Origin: Paludibacterium paludis
Lineage (GTDB): Bacteria > Pseudomonadota > Gammaproteobacteria > Burkholderiales > Chromobacteriaceae
Direction of reading: 5' to 3'
DNA length: 64,000 nucleotides
Assembly: GCF_018802605.1 (NCBI RefSeq)
Contig: NZ_CP069161.1
Coordinates: 3,534,001 to 3,598,000, forward strand
In this document: positions 29,516 through 38,437 of the stretch, piece by piece
How the letters are laid out: each line of letters begins with the position of its first letter
Position numbering within the stretch: the stretch's first letter is position 1
The notes under the pieces: model-generated
The model's input: only the letters and a program-made list of their open reading frames with translations
What the model was told of the DNA's origin: nothing
Databases searched by the model: none
Made by a program: the position numbers and the translations under genes

Positions 29516-31668
29516 TTCCGTTCCGTTCTCTGCACCACGTCGAGCTGCTCGATTTCCGCGATGACGCGCTCCAGGTGAGCCAGATTATCGACCTGCAACC
29601 GGAAGTCGATATGGATGTAACCATCGCCGACGTGGGTATCCTTGGTATCGACCTTTTCGATATTGGCCGACGCATGGGAGATCACCGTGGCGATATCGGC
29701 AAGCGCCCCGCGCTCATGATGGGCCAGCACGCTGACATTGACCCCGAACATGCGGTCTTTCTGCGCCTCCCAGCTTACCGTCAGCAATTTATCGTGATCG
29801 ACACGCTTGGCATTGGGGCATTCGCCCCGATGGATCACCAGCCCCTGCCCCTTGATGATCACACCGATGATAGCATCGCCGGGAATGGGGTTGCAGCACG
29901 ATGACAACTGCACGGCGCCGCCTTCGGTTCCCCGTATGGTGACCGGACCGACATGCAGATCCTCGCCCAGACGTTCGCCGGCCAGTTCGATCAGGCGACG
30001 AGCGACAACGACGGGCAAAAGCTTGCCCACCCCGATTTCCGCCAGCACATCCCGGAACGTGGTGATCTTGTCGCCGAAAGCGGCAAGGTAGGCCTCTTCC
30101 AGGGCGGCATCCACGGCCAGCGGACGCGCCGCAAGAGCACCGACCGCCTGCTTGAGCAGCTTTTCGCCCAGCACGGCCGCATCGGTGCGCTGCAGGCTCT
30201 TGAGATAACTGCGGATGCAGGAACGAGCCCTGCCGCTTGCGACAAATGTCAGCCAGGACGGGTTGGGCTTGGTCTGCGTCGAGGTGATCACCTCGACCGA
30301 ATCGCCATTGCGTAGCACTGTCCTGAGCGGCACCAGCGAATGGTTGACGCGCGCCGCGATACAGCGATGGCCCACATCGGTATGCACCGCATACGCGAAG
30401 TCGACCGGGGTCGAGCCCTGCGGCAGCACCATGATCTTGCCCTTGGGGGTGAACACATATACCTCGTCGGGAAAAAGATCGATCTTGATGTGTTCAAGAA
30501 ACTCGACGGCGTCGTCGCTTTCCGCCTGGATGTCGAGAATGCTTTGCAACCACTGGTGCGTGCGCTGCTGGGCCGTATCCAGGCTCGCGTCGCCGCTCTT
30601 GTACATCCAGTGCGAGGCCACTCCCGCTTCGGCGATGCGGTTCATCTCGCGGGTACGGATCTGCATTTCCACCGGTGTGCCGTAGGGGCCGAACAGGGTG
30701 GTGTGCAGACTCTGGTAGCCATTGCTCTTGGGAATGGCGATGTAATCCTTGAACTTGCCGGGGATGGGCTTGTAAAGGCTGTGCAGGGCGCCCAGCGCCA
30801 GATAGCAGCTGGGAATATCGTTCACCACGACGCGGAAACCGTAGATGTCCAGCACCTCGGAAAACGACAGGTGTTTTTCCTGCATCTTCTTGTAAATGCT
30901 GTAGAGGTTCTTCTCCCGCCCCTTGATCACCGCCTCGATATTGCTGCTGACCAGCTTCTGGCTGACCGACTGGAGGATCTTGTTGACCACTTCGCGGCGG
31001 TTGCCGCGCGCGCCGCGCACCGCCTTGGAGAGCACGTTGTAGCGGTGGTAGTGCAGATGACGGAACGCCAGATCCTGCAGCTCCCGATACACCTTGTTAA
31101 GGCCGATCCGGTTGGCGATCGGCGCATAGATTTCCAGCGTCTCCAGCGCGATGCGCCTGCGCTTGTCCTCGCGCATGGAGTCCAGGGTCCGCATGTTGTG
31201 CATGCGGTCGGCCAGCTTGACGATGATCACGCGGATATCGCGCGCCATCGCCAGCACCATCTTGCGGAAGTTTTCCGCCTGAGCCGTTTCCTTGGTCTGA
31301 TACTCGAGCCGTTCGAGTTTGGAGAGGCCATCGACAAGATCGGCGATCGTCTTGCCGAATTTCTCGGTCAGCGTCGGCTTGGTGACGCCGGTATCCTCAA
31401 GCACGTCGTGGAGCAGGGCCGCCGCCAGCCCCTGCACGTCCAGCCGCCAGTCGGTGAGCATGGTCGCCACCGCCAGCGGATGGGTGATATACGGCTCGCC
31501 GCTCTTGCGTGTCTGGCCTTCATGCGCCTCGCGGCTGACATCGAAGGCCTGATGCAGCAACTGGATATCCTCCGGCCGCAGATAGCGCGAGGCCGCCTCG
31601 AAAAAGGCTTCGGCCTCGCGGCGCACGACCGCGTCGTAATCGACCGCTTCGGCGATATCGTTACTCAT
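29512..31668 (-). CDS. spoT: Bifunctional (p)ppGpp synthetase/hydrolase SpoT
   Basis: 718 aa from the ATG at 31668 (MSNDIAEAVDYDAV). HD hydrolase domain intact (AALLHDVLEDT; VKLADRMHNMRTLDSM), synthetase domain with YSIYKKMQEK, DIYGFRVVVND, KDYIAIPKSNGYQSLHTTLFG and VEMQIRTREM, TGS domain (VFTPKGKIMVLPQGSTPVDF), helical and ACT domains at the C-terminus. Both active sites look functional, so it should make and degrade ppGpp. Order gmk-rpoZ-spoT is classic; thiS-thiG downstream is a local addition. SD is weak. Confidence 0.97.
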   Translation of the reverse strand: MSNDIAEAVDYDAVVRREAEAFFEAASRYLRPEDIQLLHQAFDVSREAHEGQTRKSGEPYITHPLAVATMLTDWRLDVQGLAAALLHDVLEDTGVTKPTLTEKFGKTIADLVDGLSKLERLEYQTKETAQAENFRKMVLAMARDIRVIIVKLADRMHNMRTLDSMREDKRRRIALETLEIYAPIANRIGLNKVYRELQDLAFRHLHYHRYNVLSKAVRGARGNRREVVNKILQSVSQKLVSSNIEAVIKGREKNLYSIYKKMQEKHLSFSEVLDIYGFRVVVNDIPSCYLALGALHSLYKPIPGKFKDYIAIPKSNGYQSLHTTLFGPYGTPVEMQIRTREMNRIAEAGVASHWMYKSGDASLDTAQQRTHQWLQSILDIQAESDDAVEFLEHIKIDLFPDEVYVFTPKGKIMVLPQGSTPVDFAYAVHTDVGHRCIAARVNHSLVPLRTVLRNGDSVEVITSTQTKPNPSWLTFVASGRARSCIRSYLKSLQRTDAAVLGEKLLKQAVGALAARPLAVDAALEEAYLAAFGDKITTFRDVLAEIGVGKLLPVVVARRLIELAGERLGEDLHVGPVTIRGTEGGAVQLSSCCNPIPGDAIIGVIIKGQGLVIHRGECPNAKRVDHDKLLTVSWEAQKDRMFGVNVSVLAHHERGALADIATVISHASANIEKVDTKDTHVGDGYIHIDFRLQVDNLAHLERVIAEIEQLDVVQRTERK

Positions 31669-31693
31669 CGTGGGCAAACGTCGCCAGAGAGGA

Positions 31694-31900
31694 TCAGGCC
31701 TTACCGCGGTTCAGCACTTCCTTGCCGACATGGCCCGCGGCGATTTCACGCAGCGCCACGACGGTGGGTTTATGGCGGCCGGCATCCACGAAGGCCGTCG
31801 CACCGGAAGCCACCTGACGGGCGCGGTACGCCGCGGCCAGGGTCAGGTCGAAGCGGTTGGTAATGCGATCCAGGCAGTCATCAACAGTAATACGGGCCAT
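31694..31900 (-). CDS. rpoZ: RNA polymerase omega subunit
   Basis: 68 aa: [20 protein letters not shown], then [12 protein letters not shown] and [13 protein letters not shown], the canonical omega pattern. It binds the beta-prime C-terminus, helps assembly and forms part of a ppGpp site, which fits its neighbour spoT. SD AAAGAGGATAACC before ATG. It lies 25 nt upstream of spoT. Confidence 0.97.
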   Translation of the reverse strand: MARITVDDCLDRITNRFDLTLAAAYRARQVASGATAFVDAGRHKPTVVALREIAAGHVGKEVLNRGKA

Positions 31901-31953
31901 GGTTATCCTCTTTCAGTAATTCACTAAATAAAAATGCGTGGTGCGCCGTTCGC

Positions 31954-32580
31954 TCAGGCGCAGGTTCCCATGCGCGCCAGTTTTTCCGCATGCCGCGCGC
32001 GCTGCGCGTCGCCTTTCAGGCGCTGGGCGCGCACGACGCTGATCAGGTCGGCGCGAGCCCGCTCGAAATTGTCGTTCACAACGATGTAATCGTATTGGGC
32101 AACCTTGTCAATTTCCGAACGCGCCTCGGCCAGACGACGGCGGATGACGTCCTCGCTGTCGGTCGCCCGGCCGCGCAGCCGCCGCTCAAGTTCCTCGATC
32201 GACGGGGGCATGATGAAAATGCTCACCGCCTCCGGGAAAATCCGTCGCACCTGGGCGGCGCCCTGCCAGTCGATCTCGAGCAGGATATCGCGCCCCTTGG
32301 CCAGGCGCTCCTCCAGCCAGCGGGCGCTGGTGCCGTAATAGTTTCCGTACACTTCGGCGTATTCGACGAAATCGCCCAGCCCGATCATCTCCTCGAATTT
32401 CGGGCGATCGATGAAATGGTAGTTCTTGCCCGCCACTTCCCCGCTGCGCGGAGCGCGGGTGGTGTAGGACACCGACAGTTCGACGCCGGGCTCGGCATCG
32501 AGCAAGGCAGCGACCAGCGAGGTTTTACCTGCCCCGGAAGGCGCTACCACAACAAAAATCGTCCCGGTTGGCTGCGTCAT
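31954..32580 (-). CDS. gmk: Guanylate kinase
   Basis: 208 aa. P-loop VVVAPSGAGKTSLV; GMP-binding SVSYTTRAPRSGEVAGKNYH; DILLEIDWQGAAQVRRIFP; the lid RRLRGRATDSEDVIRRRL. Converts GMP to GDP. First gene of gmk-rpoZ-spoT. The ATG at 32580 is followed by the family's normal N-terminus (MTQPTGTIFVV). It diverges from azgA. Confidence 0.97.
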   Translation of the reverse strand: MTQPTGTIFVVVAPSGAGKTSLVAALLDAEPGVELSVSYTTRAPRSGEVAGKNYHFIDRPKFEEMIGLGDFVEYAEVYGNYYGTSARWLEERLAKGRDILLEIDWQGAAQVRRIFPEAVSIFIMPPSIEELERRLRGRATDSEDVIRRRLAEARSEIDKVAQYDYIVVNDNFERARADLISVVRAQRLKGDAQRARHAEKLARMGTCA

Positions 32581-32746
32581 GAGCAAGACATCCACATCAA
32601 AGTGTAATTTTTCAGGATACCACAGCCGTGCGACCCACGTTAAGCCATGGAGTATTTTCACATCAAAATTTAGGCGTTTGCCAGGGTGCCGAACTAGAAT
32701 TATGTGCTTTGCAACAAACTCTTATCCGACTGAAGGCTATCCCCCG

Positions 32747-34045
32747 ATGCAGCTGATCGAAAACCTGTTCAAGCTTAAAGAACACAACACATCCGTTAAA
32801 ACGGAAGTGATTGCCGGTTTTACCACTTTCTTGACCATGGCATATATCATCCTGGTCAACCCGCTCATCCTGTCCAGCACGGGCATGGATCTGAACGCCG
32901 TCTTCGTCGCCACCTGTCTTGCCGCCGCGCTCGGCACCGCGATCATGGGCCTTGTCGCCAACTACCCGATCGCGCTGGCACCCGGCATGGGCCTGAACGC
33001 CTATTTCACGTTCACCGTGGTCAAGGGCATGAACGTCCCCTGGGAAACGGCTCTGGGCGCCGTATTCATTTCCGGACTGGTCTTCCTCGCCGTCAGTCTT
33101 TTCAAGGTTCGTGAAGCCATTGTGAACGCTATCCCGCGTTCCCTCAAGTTCGCCATCTCGGCGGGCGTCGGCATGTTCCTCGCCATCATCGCCCTGAAGA
33201 ACGCCGGCGTGATCGCCGCGCACCCGGCGACCTACCTGACCCTCGGCGATATCCACAAGCCGTCCACGCTGCTCGCCATTCTGGGCTTCTTCATCATCGT
33301 CGCGCTGGAATACCGCCGTGTCCACGGCTCCATCATCATCGGCATTCTGGCCGTGACCGCGCTGTCGATCCTGCTTGGCCTGTCCAAATTCGAAGGCATC
33401 GTGGCTCCCGTGCCCAGCATGGCACCGACCCTCATGAAAATGGACATCCAGGGCGCGCTCAACGCCGGTCTGATCGGCGTGGTTTTCGTATTTTTCTTCG
33501 TTGACCTGTTCGACACCACCGGCACCCTGGTCGGCGTGTCGCACCGCGCAGGGCTCCTGGACAAGGATGGCAAGCTGCCGCGACTGAAACGCGCGCTGAT
33601 GGCCGACTCCGTGGCGATCACCGCCGGAGCCGTGATGGGCACCTCCTCCACCACCGCCTACATCGAATCGGCCGCCGGCACCGCGGTCGGCGGTCGCACC
33701 GGCCTGACCGCCGTGGTCGTCGCCCTGCTGTTCCTGGCCTGCCTGTGGTTCTCCCCGCTGGCCAAAACGGTTCCCGCCTACGCCACCGCACCGGCGCTTT
33801 GCTATGTGGCCGTGCTGATGGCGCGAGGCCTCGCCGAGATCCAGTGGGACGACCTGACCGAATCCGCGCCGGCGGTCATGACGGCTCTTGCCATGCCCTT
33901 CACTTTCTCGATCGCGGACGGCATCGCCTTCGGGTTCATCAGCTATACCCTGATCAAGCTGCTGGCCGGCAGATTCGCCGATCTGAAGCCGGCCGTCATC
34001 GTGATCGCGGTGCTGTGGATCTTCAAGCTCGCCTTCTTCCTTTGA
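32747..34045 (+). CDS. AzgA-type NCS2 purine (hypoxanthine/guanine/adenine) permease
   Basis: 432 codons, about 12-13 membrane helices. N-terminal [20 protein letters not shown] and [20 protein letters not shown] are the AzgA family start. [20 protein letters not shown] and [19 protein letters not shown] with [19 protein letters not shown] are the substrate-site motifs of this proton-coupled family (E. coli GhxP/GhxQ, PurP). Next to apt, so uptake of adenine or related bases for salvage is likely. Homology starts at the ATG at 32747, with GAAGG about 11 nt before it. Confidence 0.93.
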   Translation: MQLIENLFKLKEHNTSVKTEVIAGFTTFLTMAYIILVNPLILSSTGMDLNAVFVATCLAAALGTAIMGLVANYPIALAPGMGLNAYFTFTVVKGMNVPWETALGAVFISGLVFLAVSLFKVREAIVNAIPRSLKFAISAGVGMFLAIIALKNAGVIAAHPATYLTLGDIHKPSTLLAILGFFIIVALEYRRVHGSIIIGILAVTALSILLGLSKFEGIVAPVPSMAPTLMKMDIQGALNAGLIGVVFVFFFVDLFDTTGTLVGVSHRAGLLDKDGKLPRLKRALMADSVAITAGAVMGTSSTTAYIESAAGTAVGGRTGLTAVVVALLFLACLWFSPLAKTVPAYATAPALCYVAVLMARGLAEIQWDDLTESAPAVMTALAMPFTFSIADGIAFGFISYTLIKLLAGRFADLKPAVIVIAVLWIFKLAFFL

Positions 34046-34059
34046 GTTACAATCACGGT

Positions 34060-34617
34060 ATGGAAAATCTCAGTAATCTCGATTATTCCAGCTATCTCAA
34101 AGGCTGGATCCGTACCGTGCCCAACTGGCCCCAGCAAGGCGTGATGTTCCGCGACATCACGCCGTTGCTGCAAAACCCCAAGACGTTCCGCATGCTGATC
34201 GACATTTTCGTGCATCGCTACATGAGCGAAAAGGTCGACGTGGTCGCGGGACTGGATGCGCGCGGCTTCATTATCGGCTCGGTACTGGCCTATGAGCTGA
34301 ACGTCGGCTTCGTGCCCATTCGCAAGAAAGGCAAGCTGCCGTTCACCACGGTCGAAGAAGAGTACGAGTTGGAATACGGCAACGCCGCGGTGGAAGTGCA
34401 TACCGATGCCTGCCGCCCCGGCGATCGGGTCATTCTGATCGACGATCTGGTCGCGACCGGTGGCACCATGCTGGCCGGCTACAAACTGCTGCAAAAGCTC
34501 GGGGCGGAAGTCATCGAGGCCGCCGCCATCATCGAACTGCCCGAACTCAAGGGTGGCGAACTTGTCCGGTCCTCCGGACTCGACCTGTTCACCGTCTGCT
34601 CCTACGAAGGCCACTGA
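34060..34617 (+). CDS. apt: Adenine phosphoribosyltransferase
   Basis: 185 aa. PRPP-binding [17 protein letters not shown] and [30 protein letters not shown] and the N-terminal [17 protein letters not shown] are diagnostic. Converts adenine and PRPP to AMP. It starts 14 nt after the permease stop, forming a transport-and-salvage pair. No clear terminator follows; a weak AAGCGG/CCGCTT stem lies at about 34618-34640. Confidence 0.96.
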   Translation: MENLSNLDYSSYLKGWIRTVPNWPQQGVMFRDITPLLQNPKTFRMLIDIFVHRYMSEKVDVVAGLDARGFIIGSVLAYELNVGFVPIRKKGKLPFTTVEEEYELEYGNAAVEVHTDACRPGDRVILIDDLVATGGTMLAGYKLLQKLGAEVIEAAAIIELPELKGGELVRSSGLDLFTVCSYEGH

Positions 34618-34723
34618 AAGCGGCCGCCGCCCGCTTCCTTCTCCAAGATCACACCCATACGCCGCCGCCGGCCCAAGACCTCTTGTCGAGGCCTTCGTCG
34701 TGCCCGGCTGCGGCGCTTTTCCG

Positions 34724-35878
34724 TCAAGATCCGTCAGACGGGGACAACAGAGCGACCTGGGCCTTCACCAGGGCCACCACGCCACGCCACGTCCAGCGGG
34801 TCAGCCAGAAACAGAACAGGACTCCGACAACTCCGGCCACCAGCATGCCGGCACCGACCAGCAATAACGCCTTCAGCACGGACATTCCTTTCAGACCGGT
34901 AATGTGAAGGGTATCCTTTTTCGTTCCGCCATCCCGCGCCGCGGCATTCAGAATCCGCTCCGCCGCATCGCTGGAAATGAGCTTGGCCTTGATCTCCGCG
35001 TTGAGCGTGCGCTGGAGTGTCTCGTGGCTGGAAAGCTCCTGGCTGACCTCCATGCCGGGCAACGCCCCATTACCAAGACGAGTCACGACCTTGCCTCCGT
35101 CATGGGTCTCGATGTGCAGTTCGGCGAGTCCGGCTTCGCCATCGAGCTTCATGGAAACCTGGTCGCCCTCCGCCGAACGCAACGCATACGACCGCAGCTC
35201 ATGCTTGGGCAAAGTGATTTCACCGTCGCTGTCGGCCTTCAGCGCCGAAGGACCGCTGCTGTCGATCTTCACGCCCCCTGCACCGCCGCGCAATCGCACA
35301 CTGTCGCCATTGCGGTACACCAGCGTCACACTGTCGCCACCGCGCAACCGGATCGTCACGTCATTGTCCGAGGGGTCGAACTCATCGCCAAGCGGCGCCG
35401 CCTCACCATTCTCGGCAGCGGCAAATGTGAGGGTTCCCTCTGTCAGCCAGTCATTGCGCAACGACAGGTCAGGCCAGCCGGAAACGGCATTGATACCACC
35501 GATGCACAACAGAAACGCACCCACGCCAAAGAAGGTGACCGAGGTGATCCACCCCGCCGTGAGGAGCGACAGGTACAGCATGAAAGGGATGGCCAGCAGA
35601 AAGTTCATCAGCCCCAGTCCGGCCACGGCCGCCACGACGCGGAACAGGGAGCCGACCGACTTGCTCTCTTCCCATTGCCGGTACCGCACTTGCGCGCGCA
35701 GCTCCTTGGCAAGCTTGGCGGGATCGCCCAGCGATTGCACGACCTCATCCTCGGTGCGGCCGGCCTCCTGGGCATCACGGAAATACTCCTGATAGTCGGC
35801 GAGGATCTCGTCGATCTCCCGGGGCGGCAAACCGCGCAAGCCGGCCTCCAGGGCGGAGAGAAAGGCTTTCTGATTCAT
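34724..35878 (-). CDS. HAAS-domain (DUF1700) membrane protein paired with PadR
   Basis: 384 aa. The N-terminal 1-60 (MNQKAFLSALEAGLRGLPPR, then EIDEILADYQEYFRDAQEAG) is the HAAS/DUF1700 helical module. Two hydrophobic helices at about 80-130, a long repeat-like beta region (DVTIRLRGGDSVTLVYRNGD and similar, DUF4097-like) at 165-300, and a final helix near 345-370. HAAS proteins are typically encoded with a PadR repressor and act in membrane-linked stress signalling. The start overlaps the padR stop (ATGA). Inferred role: membrane sensor or PadR modulator. Confidence 0.82.
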   Translation of the reverse strand: MNQKAFLSALEAGLRGLPPREIDEILADYQEYFRDAQEAGRTEDEVVQSLGDPAKLAKELRAQVRYRQWEESKSVGSLFRVVAAVAGLGLMNFLLAIPFMLYLSLLTAGWITSVTFFGVGAFLLCIGGINAVSGWPDLSLRNDWLTEGTLTFAAAENGEAAPLGDEFDPSDNDVTIRLRGGDSVTLVYRNGDSVRLRGGAGGVKIDSSGPSALKADSDGEITLPKHELRSYALRSAEGDQVSMKLDGEAGLAELHIETHDGGKVVTRLGNGALPGMEVSQELSSHETLQRTLNAEIKAKLISSDAAERILNAAARDGGTKKDTLHITGLKGMSVLKALLLVGAGMLVAGVVGVLFCFWLTRWTWRGVVALVKAQVALLSPSDGS

Positions 35879-36225
35879 TGTGACAGTTCCTGAGAGGAGG
35901 GGGAGCCATTGGCATGGTGTTCTTGCAAAACACTTTCCACTTCCGCAACGAACTCGCGCCATTCACGGCGCATGGCCCGAAGTTCGCTGCGACCGGCATC
36001 GGTCAATTGGTAATACTTGCGGGATGGACCAGACGAAGATTCAACCAGATAGGTTTTTACCCAGGATTCATTTTGAAGACGCCTCATCAAGGGATAAATC
36101 GTTCCCTCGCTGATCTCCATGGTTGCCGCCATTTTACTGACAATTTCGTAAGCATAACTGTCCGCCTGCTCCAGGATGGCGAGGACACACATATCCAGGG
36201 TCCCCTTTTTTAATTGTGTCTTCAT
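35875..36225 (-). CDS. PadR-family transcriptional regulator
   Basis: 116 aa. MKTQLKKGTLDMCVLAILEQ, SYAYEIVSKMAATMEISEGT and IYPLMRRLQNESWVKTYLVE are the winged-helix PadR signature, followed by SGPSRKYYQLTDAGRSEL and a C-terminal dimerisation helix. Usually a repressor of its own operon. Co-transcribed with the HAAS protein. The ligand and the operator are unknown; the paired ACCTTG/CAAGG repeats 380 bp upstream could be one target, though they differ from the ATGT-N8-ACAT type known for PadR. Confidence 0.93.
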   Translation of the reverse strand: MKTQLKKGTLDMCVLAILEQADSYAYEIVSKMAATMEISEGTIYPLMRRLQNESWVKTYLVESSSGPSRKYYQLTDAGRSELRAMRREWREFVAEVESVLQEHHANGSPSSQELSQ

Positions 36226-36297
36226 AAATCCCTGACCCTTCGATCTTCCATCACTTTGTCATGCCCGCAATGCCGACACAAGCTTTATTCCTGATGT

Positions 36298-36579
36298 CTA
36301 TTGATTGCCCGCCAAGCGCCTGCTCGACTCCACCCCGGCGACAAGGAGATGCCGCGAGCGCTCTGTCCGGCCCTCCGGCGCTTCCGGCACGTTACCGCAC
36401 AACAAACGCTTGGTCCCGGCTATCGCCGGCGATGACACTTGACAGTTCAGCGCCTGGTTGAGAAGCGGCTCGGCGGGAGAAACAGCCCTGATCACCTCTG
36501 CCGATAACGCCATGAAAAAACCGAATGACGCCGCAGCGGCCACCAGAAAGGAAACCAGTCGCACGCTTTTCATGATCAT
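36298..36579 (-). CDS. Putative small exported protein behind a duplicated operator
   Basis: 93 aa (or 91 from the second ATG at 36573). MIMKSVRLVSFLVAAAASFG with FFMALSAEVIRA looks like a signal peptide or anchor; the remainder (about 60 residues, two Cys) matches no family I know. Support for a gene is a well-formed -35/-10 pair and two inverted repeats upstream (36604-36697). No strong SD, and coding bias is not compelling, so it could be an artefact. Confidence 0.42.
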   Translation of the reverse strand: MIMKSVRLVSFLVAAAASFGFFMALSAEVIRAVSPAEPLLNQALNCQVSSPAIAGTKRLLCGNVPEAPEGRTERSRHLLVAGVESSRRLAGNQ

Positions 36580-36603
36580 ACCTCATCGAGTGAATATAGC
36601 ACT

Positions 36604-36697
36604 GTACCTTGCATAACAAGGAACGACGTTGCGGCCTCGCCAAATCCAGCCCACAGCGTCAATATAATGAAAGATACCTTGCAAAACAAGGTATCTT
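36604..36697 (-). promoter_or_regulatory. Promoter overlapped by duplicated ACCTTG-N5-CAAGG operators
   Basis: Site 1: AAGATACCTTG-CAAAA-CAAGGTATCTT (36671-36697), a perfect 11-base inverted repeat. Site 2: GTACCTTG-CATAA-CAAGGAAC (36604-36624), the same core with one mismatch. On the minus strand -35 TTGTTT (36689-36684) lies inside site 1 and -10 TATATT (36666-36661) follows after exactly 17 nt. The second site falls about 30-50 nt past the predicted start. This arrangement is typical of a repressed promoter; the repressor is unknown. Confidence 0.6.
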
Positions 36698-36747
36698 GCT
36701 AGATTTCATGAAAGTCTCGCCAGGAGAGGGGCGATGCGTCCATAACA

Positions 36748-37437
36748 TCATAAGTGCAGAGTCGTTGCCCGCGCAGTCATGGCAGCAAGAAACGCTTCGA
36801 ACCGCTCAGTCGACAAACCTTTTTCCGCCGCCAGCTTGTTCACGACCACTGGAAAAAGACTTTCATGCAGAGCCTTGTGCCGGGAAACATCTGGCTCACA
36901 GGACCGGATCGCATCGCTGACCCAAGCGGCAAGGGTGCTTGAGGCAATTTTGAAAAGATTATCGGGATCGAGCAAATGATGCCGGACATCGGAAAACTCG
37001 TCGCGGTCGAGCAATTGTCTTGCGCAGTCGGACATCTCCACCCGGACCTGAGCCGGAGAGCCCCACCCATCCGCGAACCGCCTAGCAGCGATGCCGTCAA
37101 GATGCCGAACCAATTGCATGCTGCGAGCCTGACGGACTAGATCGAGGCTTACCTCATCGGGCATCCGCCTCAGCATGCCGCCAATGGTCGACATGACGCG
37201 GCGGAGCAGCGCATCCTTGCCGGTCTCGTCCAGCGCCGAATCGCCTGACGCCCGCACATTTTCTTGCGTCGGGACGCTTTTCGAAGGCCCGGCGAAATAC
37301 GGGTCATCCGAAGGACGGACGCAGCTCATGCAGACCCGGACAAGGCGGGATACCAGTTGCCCGCCCGCCCGTCTGGCCAACGCGGCGACCTCGACGACAC
37401 GTTTAGAGGGATTGAGAAGAAAAGACGAAACCAACAT
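36748..37437 (-). CDS. Unknown helical protein, orphan pair member A
   Basis: 229 aa, soluble, Cys-poor. Basic N-terminus (about 1-45), a Ser/Asp-rich low-complexity link (SDDPYFAGPSKSVPTQENVR), then an all-helical body to the end (SLFPVVVNKLAAEKGLSTER). I recognise no domain. Its last third can be aligned by eye with the protein encoded next upstream (VVNKLAAE-KGL against VMDKVLSESKGV), suggesting ancient duplication. No SD of note (ATG at 37437). GC looks lower than in flanking housekeeping genes. An effector, toxin-immunity or structural role cannot be distinguished. Confidence 0.65.
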   Translation of the reverse strand: MLVSSFLLNPSKRVVEVAALARRAGGQLVSRLVRVCMSCVRPSDDPYFAGPSKSVPTQENVRASGDSALDETGKDALLRRVMSTIGGMLRRMPDEVSLDLVRQARSMQLVRHLDGIAARRFADGWGSPAQVRVEMSDCARQLLDRDEFSDVRHHLLDPDNLFKIASSTLAAWVSDAIRSCEPDVSRHKALHESLFPVVVNKLAAEKGLSTERFEAFLAAMTARATTLHL

Positions 37438-37546
37438 GTGATGTTTCCATGTGAAGAATGATTTCCCTCACCTTAACCCCCTCTCCCCCGCGTGGCTTTC
37501 ACAAATCGCCACTTCTGCGGACCGAACAAACACCATGGAACGCGCA

Positions 37547-38254
37547 TCAAAAATGTTCATCGCCACGCTGCTTCAGATAGCTTGAAGTGATGTTATCGAT
37601 CCAGGCGATGACATCGGCAAGCCTCACACCCTTCGACTCGCTCAACACCTTGTCCATCACACGCTCCTCAGTTCGCTTCAGCACCAGGCGATAGGCGGCT
37701 TGCGCGGCCTCCCCCGCGCGACCTGCAGGACGCAGAGCGCCAAGGTCGGAAAAAGCGAGCTCTACCGCCTGACCTACCGAGTTCGCACCCGCGCTCATTA
37801 CCACTACGCCATCGATCAACCAACTGCGGTAAATATCGTGCGCGTGCAAACGCTGCAAAAAAAATGCGTTCACCCGATTCGCCTCATGCGGTTGCAGAGT
37901 GTCGCTGCCGGCCAATTCCTGACACAGCAGATCTGCCGCACGGCTCATGCGATGAGAAAGGTAGCTGGAAATCAGTTGCCGTTTCATCGTCATATCGCCT
38001 GACTCATAGCGTGAAACGACACGACGGTACGCCGCATCGGCAATCTGTTCCAGATCTTCTCGGGCACCGTCCCCCACTCCCGATGATCCTCGGAAAAACC
38101 CGGGTAATAGCAGGCGCTTTGCGGTACGGAGGCCGCCATGCACACAAGAAGGGCGGCACGGTGCCCGCCTCACGGCAGCCGCATCGGCAAAACCAGTCTT
38201 TGGCTCAATACAGCAGGGGATCATCAAAGGAAATGCCGAAGACATAATTTCCAT
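37547..38254 (-). CDS. Unknown helical protein, orphan pair member B
   Basis: 235 aa (or 232 from the internal ATG at 38245). N-terminal 60 residues are Cys-containing and basic (CCIEPKTGFADAAAVRRAPC), followed by a helical body (REDLEQIADAAYRRVVSRYE; MKRQLISSYLSHRMSRAADL) and an end EERVMDKVLSESKGVRLADV. No family recognised. Same strand, 109 nt upstream of member A, with a similar layout: basic variable head, helical body. The separating 109 bp have no terminator, so the two may be co-expressed. Confidence 0.62.
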   Translation of the reverse strand: MEIMSSAFPLMIPCCIEPKTGFADAAAVRRAPCRPSCVHGGLRTAKRLLLPGFFRGSSGVGDGAREDLEQIADAAYRRVVSRYESGDMTMKRQLISSYLSHRMSRAADLLCQELAGSDTLQPHEANRVNAFFLQRLHAHDIYRSWLIDGVVVMSAGANSVGQAVELAFSDLGALRPAGRAGEAAQAAYRLVLKRTEERVMDKVLSESKGVRLADVIAWIDNITSSYLKQRGDEHF

Positions 38255-38353
38255 ATCTATTTTTCATCAGTCATGTGAAGGATATGGGATTACGATGCGG
38301 CATGGGGGAGGGGAAGGTCTTGCAAAAAACGCTCATACCTGGGGGAAGCATCC

Positions 38354-38389
38354 AAAAAAAGCGAGGATACGGCCCACCACCGTATCCTC
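38354..38389 (-). terminator. Terminator of the DUF3149 gene
   Basis: GAGGATACGG-CCCACCA-CCGTATCCTC (38363-38389) with T7 on the minus strand (38354-38360). It ends the transcript from 38608 before the orphan genes, so those need their own promoter. Confidence 0.88.
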
Positions 38390-38437
38390 CCAAGCAACAA
38401 CACACACATCAAAAGGAAAACACATCAACAACAGTCG

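Noticed and set aside
37465..37491. CCCTCACCTTAACCCCCTCTCCC-like sequence, similar to a widespread intergenic repeat
   Set aside because: Only one arm is present and no inverted partner lies nearby, so a REP-type element cannot be claimed from this window.
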